Shown here: in pieces, positions 57,787 to 64,000 of the stretch
Layout: the number at the start of each line of letters is the position of its first letter
Numbering within the stretch: position 1 is the first letter of the stretch
Source of the DNA: Shewanella basaltis
Lineage (GTDB): Bacteria > Pseudomonadota > Gammaproteobacteria > Enterobacterales > Shewanellaceae
NCBI RefSeq assembly: GCF_023283885.1
Contig: NZ_JAKILA010000004.1
Coordinates: forward strand, 62,001 to 126,000
Length of the DNA: 64,000 bases
Reading direction: 5' to 3'
Position numbers and translations under genes: made by a program
Notes under the pieces: generated by a model
Database searches by the model: none
What the model saw: only the letters and a program-made list of their open reading frames with translations
What the model was told of the DNA's origin: nothing

Positions 57787-60255
57787 TTATTGCTTTGCCG
57801 TCTCAGGATAAAGGCTGTTCCACCATTGCGGCTCATTTTTGAGCTTCATATCAAACCAGGCCATGGTGGTGTTCCACCAGTCAAAGCGAGCTTGGCGGGT
57901 GTTGATATGATGATCCTGGTCGTTAAACTCCACCAACTCCACTTCTTTACCCAATAACTTAAGCGCGGTGTACATGTAATGGCTTTCACCTACTGGCACG
58001 TTGGTGTCGGCATTACCGTGAATGAGTAATAACGGTGTGGTGATTTTATCAGCTTGATAAAGCGGGCTTTGCTCAACATAAAGCGCTTGGTTATTCCACG
58101 GGAAACTTCCACGGCTCGCAACACCTGAATAGCCATAACCCCACCAACCATGCCCCCAATACGAAGACAAATTACTGATCCCTGCATGCGACATTGACGC
58201 GGCAAAAATATCGGTTTGTGTGGCCAAGTACATGGTCATAAAGCCGCCATAAGACGCGCCCATATTCCCCACACGTTTGCCATCAACTGATGGGTAGGCA
58301 TTTAAGAAAGCTTTAGTGCCAGCAATAATATCGTCTGCGCTGTACTTGCCCCAGGCATTCACATGGCGACCACTAAAGGCCTGACCATAACCAGTTGCGC
58401 CATTAGGCTGTAACACATACACCACATACCCCTGAGCAGCCCACAAGTTAAATGGCCAGCGGCCAGTAAAGTGACGCCCTACCGGCGAGGTACCGCCGTA
58501 ATAGTAAACCAGTGCTGGGTACTTTTTGTTGGCATCATAATCGGTTGGCAGGTACACGCGGCCGTCGATGTTATGGCCATGCTGATTAGTAAAATCAAAA
58601 TCTTCAATCTTACCTAAACGCGTATTGGCATAACGTTGCTGTTGGCTGTCAAATAACACCTGCTTACGGCTTGAATTAAGCGACATGCTATACGCTTTTT
58701 GTGGCACGGTGGCCGAGGTGCCTGCAACCACCAGCAGTGGGGTTGATAGCTTGGTAGCCACACTAAAGCCATCTACCATATCAACCCCGGTATCGACCTT
58801 ACTAAAACGCTTTTGGCTTTTATCAAATAAATATAACGGTGAGCGATCGCCTTCGGTAACCGTTAGCAGTAGATCACCATTTTCAAGCTTGGTCATACTG
58901 CCAATGGCTGGATCAAAGTTTTTGCTTAATGCGCTCACATTGCCCTTAGTATCTCGCCAATATAACTGACCGTCGTAATCATTGACTTCAATGCTCGTGT
59001 CTTGCATACCAAGGCCACCCATAAAGCGCGGGCCTGCTGTGATATACATGCCATCATCGGCATACAAGGCACCGCTAAAACTGCGGTACTCGCCAATCAA
59101 AGTCTCACTTAAATCACTCAGCTTAAGCTCTATAAGCTGAGTGATGCCATGAGCGGGTTGCTTGTAATCGACAGGTGAGCGAGTGAGCAACAAGGTGCCT
59201 TTATTGGCGTTGCTGTCTAACAGTGAACTGGTGATGCTGTTGTCAGTAAGTTGGCGGATCAAACCGGAGGCGACATCGACTTGATAAAGTTGACTGTTAT
59301 TACGCCAATAGCTCCAGCGGTCTTCCAATGCTTGGAAACGCTTAGAAGTGGCTTTGTCATCGGCTTTAAAAGGCTTTTCCCAGCTAAACAGTAAGCTGTC
59401 GCCAAACCACTGTAAGCCCGACACATTATCAAGCTCAGTCGCGATAACATCGACGCTTAAGTCAGCCACATTCAATAATTGAATTTGCTTATTCGCTACA
59501 AACGCGAGTTGTTTTGAATCATCTGACCATACCGCACTGCCAGGGCGGCTCTCTTGCCAGCGATACATTACGCTGTTGTCTGGCAGTTTACGCAGCTCTG
59601 TCACCTGAATAGGCTTATCGCCCTGGGCGGCTTGGTATTCTATGGTTGATTGCAGTAAATACTTGCCATTAGGCGACAGGGTTAAGTTATTGATGACTTT
59701 TGAGTCAAAAAGCTGCTCGGCTGATACGCGCTGCATTTTTTGTGCAGCAAAATCAAGCTCATCCTCATCGCTTTTGCCTTGCCAATCAAGACTAAAAGAC
59801 ACGTCTTTTTGCGCGCCATCTGCGAGTAATATCAGTTGATGATCGCCATTAGCGAGTGCAAGCTCAACCTTGTCCGCTGATTTGACAAGCTGGCCATTGA
59901 GATACACTTGCGGGTTTTCAAGGCCTTTGACTGTTAACGTGCCTTGAGTAAATCGCTTTGTTGCAACCGGTAATTGATAGGCTAACCACCCCTCACCTTC
60001 TGCTTTGGCAGTCGCAGCTTGCCACGAAAACGTTTGGTTAAATAGCTTAACCTTATCGCCCCGCTGCACTTGGCTAAGCTTAGCCACTAGATTGGCGCGC
60101 AAGGCATCGGCCTGAGCACTTTTAGATAACGCTGTAGCAGAAACTTGTGTTACCGGGCCAATACGTTGAATGTATTTTGCGTCAATGTCGACGCCAAATG
60201 CCATGCCTGAAACTGCCATGGCTAAACTGGTAAACACCAGAGAAAAAGCTTTCAT
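57787..60255 (-). CDS. Second secreted S9-family serine peptidase (prolyl oligopeptidase-like), 822 aa
   Basis: 822 residues from MKAFSLVFTSLAMAVSGMAF (60255), with AAGGACG upstream; the frame runs 29 codons further but this part has no family match. A signal peptide is present. A propeller-like N-terminal half precedes a peptidase domain with GASYGGF (catalytic Ser about 668), HGNADTNVP (Asp about 750) and DQDHHIN (His about 782). It differs clearly from the S9 enzyme at 4726-7518, though both are exported. It is probably a periplasmic peptidase. The DUF6933 gene is next upstream on the same strand. Confidence 0.92.
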   Translation of the reverse strand: MKAFSLVFTSLAMAVSGMAFGVDIDAKYIQRIGPVTQVSATALSKSAQADALRANLVAKLSQVQRGDKVKLFNQTFSWQAATAKAEGEGWLAYQLPVATKRFTQGTLTVKGLENPQVYLNGQLVKSADKVELALANGDHQLILLADGAQKDVSFSLDWQGKSDEDELDFAAQKMQRVSAEQLFDSKVINNLTLSPNGKYLLQSTIEYQAAQGDKPIQVTELRKLPDNSVMYRWQESRPGSAVWSDDSKQLAFVANKQIQLLNVADLSVDVIATELDNVSGLQWFGDSLLFSWEKPFKADDKATSKRFQALEDRWSYWRNNSQLYQVDVASGLIRQLTDNSITSSLLDSNANKGTLLLTRSPVDYKQPAHGITQLIELKLSDLSETLIGEYRSFSGALYADDGMYITAGPRFMGGLGMQDTSIEVNDYDGQLYWRDTKGNVSALSKNFDPAIGSMTKLENGDLLLTVTEGDRSPLYLFDKSQKRFSKVDTGVDMVDGFSVATKLSTPLLVVAGTSATVPQKAYSMSLNSSRKQVLFDSQQQRYANTRLGKIEDFDFTNQHGHNIDGRVYLPTDYDANKKYPALVYYYGGTSPVGRHFTGRWPFNLWAAQGYVVYVLQPNGATGYGQAFSGRHVNAWGKYSADDIIAGTKAFLNAYPSVDGKRVGNMGASYGGFMTMYLATQTDIFAASMSHAGISNLSSYWGHGWWGYGYSGVASRGSFPWNNQALYVEQSPLYQADKITTPLLLIHGNADTNVPVGESHYMYTALKLLGKEVELVEFNDQDHHINTRQARFDWWNTTMAWFDMKLKNEPQWWNSLYPETAKQ

Positions 60256-60352
60256 TACACGTCCTTTTTGTTTGTAAAAACCAGCTTGTATTAAATCAAT
60301 TTTAATAGGCCAGTTAATTATTTTTAGTGGATTATTAATCAAATAACTGTGT

Positions 60353-61057
60353 CTATTTTCTATAATCGCTGAGGTAAACCAGGTTAGTGGTGTCTACCGG
60401 GCCGTCTTCAATATCAAGATCTTGTAACCAGCTATCGATAAACACATCATTAGCAAAAAAGTGGCTACGGCGCCCTTTTGCATTTCGAGGGAATTTACCC
60501 ATAAAGACGCTAAAATCAATAAACTCGTTGGGCATGACTAACATTCCATCTTCATAACATTGTTGCTCTAGATGCCAGGCAACCTCGTTTAAATGCCCTT
60601 GCACGCTGCGATCGCCTCGCGGATGAAATGCACAGGTCGTAAATTTATCGTGATATTGTGCAATTGCTAAATCAGTCTCGACACTGTCCACGCCTTTTTT
60701 ATTGGCTAAAAACATAAAGTTCGACACCATCATTTTCTCGAACATATTGAGAAAATCGATTTCATCCCCCTTTTTTGTCGCCAAAAAAATCAAGCAATAA
60801 CGGCTAACATAATCCATCACTAATAAGTATTTTTTGCGTTTAACGGTGACACAGTGCACCACCCAATGCCATTGAGTGCCATCGTGTTCTTGTGGTTCAA
60901 CATCTAAGGGAAAAACAGGCGCAGCGACTGACTCTGCAATGGTTTTATGCGGTGCAGCTTTTAGGCAAGACAACACTTCGCCTTTGCGAGTGACACTAAA
61001 AAATTCTGCAGCCACTTTGGTACAGTTAAACACTAACATCAGCAATCCATCGAACAT
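60353..61057 (-). CDS. DUF6933-like protein of unknown function
   Basis: 234 residues, soluble, without signal or membrane segments. It starts MFDGLLMLVFNCTKVAAEFF and contains HWVVHCVTVKRKKYLLVMDYVSRY, a pattern I associate with the DUF6933 family; this is a recollection and not a firm match. The DYVSRY segment may recall transposase DDE cores but the remaining motifs are missing. The function is unknown. It precedes the second S9 peptidase gene by about 100 bp on the same strand. Confidence 0.65.
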   Translation of the reverse strand: MFDGLLMLVFNCTKVAAEFFSVTRKGEVLSCLKAAPHKTIAESVAAPVFPLDVEPQEHDGTQWHWVVHCVTVKRKKYLLVMDYVSRYCLIFLATKKGDEIDFLNMFEKMMVSNFMFLANKKGVDSVETDLAIAQYHDKFTTCAFHPRGDRSVQGHLNEVAWHLEQQCYEDGMLVMPNEFIDFSVFMGKFPRNAKGRRSHFFANDVFIDSWLQDLDIEDGPVDTTNLVYLSDYRK

Positions 61058-61219
61058 AAGCCAGAAATTAAGCTGATTATATCAACAACAGGATAATAAC
61101 GACCACAATACACAAGGGATTACCTCAAAATCGTCAACTTAGTTTGTAAGCGCTTGTTATCGCTAAATCACTACTCTACTGCTAAGTTAACGAGGGACTC
61201 ATTCAATTAAAGGATTACT

Positions 61220-62629
61220 ATGCAGATTATTCACCATGGCGCAGTTAATGGGGTAACGGGCTCTTGTCATCAGCTCGATATCAACCCGCAACTGCCAAGC
61301 AGTTACCTTATAGATTGTGGGTTATTTCAAGGAGCGGAAACCGCTGGTAAAAACTCGGCATCTCAACTGCAAATAGACTTTCCAATCGACAATATTAAAG
61401 GGTTAATCGTCACCCATTGTCATATCGATCATGTTGGGCGGATCCCTTATTTATTAGCCGCAGGCTTTAACCAGCCCATTTATGCCACTACGGCAACCGC
61501 TGCATTATTGCCTTTAGTGATTGAAGATGCATTAAAAGTGGGCGTGACTCGCGATCAAAAACTTATTCAGGCCTGCTTAAACCAGCTCAGTAAACTCATT
61601 GTGGCAATAGACTATCACCAATGGATTGCACTGCCTGTCAATCTCAGTAGCAATAGGGCTCAGCCGGTTAATCAAGTGAAGCTTAAATTTAAACCCGCGG
61701 GGCATATTTTAGGCTCGGCCTATGTTGAGCTTGACCTTAAAGGGCCAAATTATAAACACAGAGTGGTTTTTTCAGGTGACTTAGGCGCAACCTACGCCCC
61801 ATTACTGGCAAGCCCCAAAAGCCCTTACCGAGCCGATACCTTAGTGATTGAGTCAACCTACGGTGATAAAAACCATCAAGGCCGTAAAGAGCGCAGTAAA
61901 CAGCTCAAAGAGATTATTGAAAAAGCGGTTAAGGATAATGGCGTTGTGCTCATCCCAGCTTTCAGCATTGGCCGTACACAAGAGTTGTTATACGAGTTTG
62001 AGCACATTATTTATCGCAACAAGTACAACCCCATGTGGCAACATATCGACATTATTGTCGACTCACCTATGGCGGCAAACTTTACTCAACAGTATCGTGC
62101 ATTTAAGGCGTTGTGGGACAAAGAGGCCAAGCAAAAACTGAAACAAGGCCGTCATCCGTTAGATTTTGAACAGCTCACCACTATTGACAGCCATCAGGAT
62201 CATCTAGCAGTTATCAACTATCTAGACTCGGTCAATAAACCCGCCATCATCATTGCCGCATCGGGCATGTGCACCGGCGGGCGTATTAGCAATTACCTTA
62301 GCCGCTTTTTACCCAAAGCCACCACAGACGTATTATTTGTCGGCTATCAAGCCCAAGGCACCACAGGCCGAGACATACAACAATATGGCCCACAAGGCGG
62401 CTATGTGTATATTGATGAGCAGCGCATTGACATTAAGGCGGTTATCCACACTATTAGCGGCTACTCTGCCCACGCTGATCAACACAACCTCATCAATTTT
62501 GTCAAACGCATGCACCACAAACCAACACATATTCGTATTGTTCATGGCGATGCTGAGGCTAAACAAGCGTTAGCCTCAGCCTATCAAGCATTGTTACCTA
62601 TGGCTGAGATTGAAATAGGTAAAACTTAA
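61220..62629 (+). CDS. Beta-CASP metallo-beta-lactamase-fold RNA hydrolase
   Basis: 469 residues. The N-terminal MBL motif HCHIDHVGR (His66, His68, Asp70, His71) binds zinc. Conserved GHILGSAYVEL and SGDLGATYAP follow, and ESTYGDKNHQ opens the beta-CASP region. The C-terminal motifs are AFSIGRTQELLYEF, ASGMCTGGRISNYL and SGYSAHADQ. These are the hallmarks of CPSF73-like/RNase J-like RNA-processing nucleases and the Ysh1-type group in bacteria. RBS AAGGATTACT before the ATG. A lone plus-strand gene; its RNA targets are unknown. Confidence 0.9.
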   Translation: MQIIHHGAVNGVTGSCHQLDINPQLPSSYLIDCGLFQGAETAGKNSASQLQIDFPIDNIKGLIVTHCHIDHVGRIPYLLAAGFNQPIYATTATAALLPLVIEDALKVGVTRDQKLIQACLNQLSKLIVAIDYHQWIALPVNLSSNRAQPVNQVKLKFKPAGHILGSAYVELDLKGPNYKHRVVFSGDLGATYAPLLASPKSPYRADTLVIESTYGDKNHQGRKERSKQLKEIIEKAVKDNGVVLIPAFSIGRTQELLYEFEHIIYRNKYNPMWQHIDIIVDSPMAANFTQQYRAFKALWDKEAKQKLKQGRHPLDFEQLTTIDSHQDHLAVINYLDSVNKPAIIIAASGMCTGGRISNYLSRFLPKATTDVLFVGYQAQGTTGRDIQQYGPQGGYVYIDEQRIDIKAVIHTISGYSAHADQHNLINFVKRMHHKPTHIRIVHGDAEAKQALASAYQALLPMAEIEIGKT

Positions 62630-62673
62630 ATGTCCCAACAGCAGTCAATCACTGTTCAGTAGTGAAAGACAAC

Positions 62674-64000
62674 TTAGCCAAACTTAACTCTGACGCCAGC
62701 GTTAGCAATAAAGCCATCGTTACGCGACCAAATGTCAGTGGTCCATTGTCCGCTCGGCGCGCGGCTAGGCAGTAGCATTGGGTGCTCATCCGTTTGCTTT
62801 ATATCGAGTAGGTTTTCTAAATTAATAAACCAACTGACTCTGCCCACGGTAATCTCACCCATTAAGCCTAAATGCCAATAGGGGTTGGTTTCGTCAATAT
62901 AAGGATTATCATTTACGCGCTGCGTGCCAGTGTAGTAGGCCTCAAAACCGGCTCTAAAATTACCATGCTGCTCCCACATTGCTACAAAACCTGCAGAATG
63001 ACGTGGAGTGAGTGCAATATCTCGTCGCCCTGCGCCTTCAGGGTCCTCTTCACTGGCATCTAAATACAAGTAACTTGCCGTGAGTTTTACGTCGCCTAAA
63101 TAGTAACGCAGCAACACTTCAGAGCCACGAATTTGGCTTTCACTTGGTGCATTCACCAATCTCACTGCATCGAGGCTGCCGTTGTTGTTGGCTGAAAATG
63201 CCTCTAGCGTGGTGACGTTATCCACATTAGAGCCAAATAACGTCAAACTGGTTTCGGCATCGTCAAATACATAGGTAAAATCAAGTGACGCCGTTTTAGC
63301 CTGTTCTTCTTTTAACCCCTCAATTGGCGCGAGCCTTGACAACCCCGCAGCCTCAATCTCTTCAACAAACGGTGTGGGGGCAAAGTAACCTTCGCCATAA
63401 GAGCCTCTTATGGTTAATTCATTTGGGCGATAAAGCACTGACACTCTTGGGCTAAATTGCGTACCGTATTCGCTGTGATCGTCAATACGCGCACTGTAAG
63501 ACGTAGTGATTTGATCGGTTAACTCATAATCAAGCTGGGCAAACGCGCCAGGGACGTCGTAAGAGTAATCAAACTCAGGGAAAGTATCTGAGCGAAAGAC
63601 TTCAGATTGATACGCTAAACCAACCACCCAATCACTGTTATCGGTGTAACCTGCAACGCTGTTCTCAAATAAATAACTCTCATGGGTATCTTCTTCAATA
63701 TCAGTACCATAAACATGCACATGATCTTGCACCATCGCCGAGCCGCGTGTGGTCATGGTTAGGCTGTCTAATAACGGCATGGTAAACACTAAGCCACCAT
63801 CAAGCCTTTCTGAGTCTTGTGATTGCTCAAATGTTGTGCCATCGGCTACCGTATTATCACCAAGCGTCCCGCCTGTGCGATTTTCGGTCATATAGCCACT
63901 GGTAACATACAATGTTTGTCCCGCGTCACCTTCCCAAAATACACGAGGACGCACGGTATAACGCTCATACCCCGCCAGATCTATCCAGCCATCGTCGTCA
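62674..64000 (-). CDS. TonB-dependent outer-membrane receptor (N-terminal part outside window)
   Basis: The frame is open to the window edge and reads DDDGWIDLAGYERYTVRPRVFWEGD before the GTG at 63954, so the start lies outside; about 442 residues are visible. The visible part consists of amphipathic beta-strands with a C-terminal TonB-receptor signature: RGSEVLLRYYLGDVKL, WFINLENLLDIKQTDEHP and the final aromatic/hydrophobic residues (ANAGVRVKFG). The plug and TonB box are not visible. It probably imports a siderophore, sugar or similar ligand; the ligand cannot be read. Confidence 0.88.
   Translation of the reverse strand, partial: DDDGWIDLAGYERYTVRPRVFWEGDAGQTLYVTSGYMTENRTGGTLGDNTVADGTTFEQSQDSERLDGGLVFTMPLLDSLTMTTRGSAMVQDHVHVYGTDIEEDTHESYLFENSVAGYTDNSDWVVGLAYQSEVFRSDTFPEFDYSYDVPGAFAQLDYELTDQITTSYSARIDDHSEYGTQFSPRVSVLYRPNELTIRGSYGEGYFAPTPFVEEIEAAGLSRLAPIEGLKEEQAKTASLDFTYVFDDAETSLTLFGSNVDNVTTLEAFSANNNGSLDAVRLVNAPSESQIRGSEVLLRYYLGDVKLTASYLYLDASEEDPEGAGRRDIALTPRHSAGFVAMWEQHGNFRAGFEAYYTGTQRVNDNPYIDETNPYWHLGLMGEITVGRVSWFINLENLLDIKQTDEHPMLLPSRAPSGQWTTDIWSRNDGFIANAGVRVKFG

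Noticed and set aside
60353-61057. Transposase or integrase
   Set aside because: DYVSRY recalls DDE transposases, but no further catalytic motif or inverted repeats are present around it.
1-64000. CRISPR array, tRNA or rRNA genes, riboswitches
   Set aside because: No regularly spaced repeats, tRNA-like cloverleaf or rRNA sequence was seen by eye; a scan with tRNAscan-SE or Infernal could still find weak cases.

Overview
The window reads as a chromosomal segment of a marine gammaproteobacterium, most likely a Shewanella. The coding sequence is moderately AT-rich. The PomAB-type (sodium-driven) flagellar stator, the lldP/dld-II D-lactate pair, an NAD-type isocitrate dehydrogenase, the GcvA regulator and the order thiI / pomB-pomA / xseB-ispA-dxs / grpE / nadK / lldP / dld-II all match what I remember of Shewanella genomes. 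No rRNA, tRNA, CRISPR array, prophage or complete insertion sequence was recognised. Assignments rest on reading motifs by eye, not on database searches.

Layout. 1-4.3 kb: tail of an unrecognised gene, a diguanylate cyclase, ppnN and xni. 4.7-14.6 kb: a secreted S9 peptidase, NAD-type isocitrate dehydrogenase, rlmM, a DUF423 membrane protein, an alpha/beta hydrolase, gcvA, a small secreted peptide and thiI. 14.8-21.7 kb: pomAB stator genes, the xseB-ispA-dxs isoprenoid operon, grpE and nadK. 22-26.6 kb: lactate permease and FAD/Fe-S D-lactate dehydrogenase. 26.8-40.8 kb: a CobW-family GTPase overlapping a DEAD-box helicase, a large GGDEF-EAL protein, iron-type alcohol dehydrogenase, a thioesterase, ltaE, a periplasmic Tpx, an MscS channel, an OmpA/TSP3 protein and a POT peptide transporter. 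40.9-48 kb: an RssB-like response regulator, mlaA, a FliK-like/FlhB-tail gene pair and a DUF3187 outer-membrane protein. 48-57.7 kb: a signalling block with a CHASE-PAS hybrid histidine kinase, its REC-GGDEF partner, a chemoreceptor and a membrane diguanylate cyclase. 57.8-64 kb: a second S9 peptidase, a DUF6933 protein, a beta-CASP metallohydrolase and a truncated TonB-dependent receptor.

Signalling is prominent: four GGDEF proteins (one also EAL), a chemoreceptor, a stator and a hybrid kinase suggest that this segment links environmental sensing to c-di-GMP and motility.

The most unusual content is non-coding. Two families of short mobile elements (MITE-like) occur. Family A (196-197 bp, four copies) has inverted ends and 4-5 bp target duplications, and every copy lies 2-33 bp after the stop codon of a plus-strand gene. 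Family B (263-277 bp, two full copies and two fragments) begins with GGG. Two of its members sit exactly at a TA inside a stop codon, so that the element's first G completes TAG. One family A copy is nested in a family B fragment, and one family B copy directly abuts the tpx ribosome-binding site.
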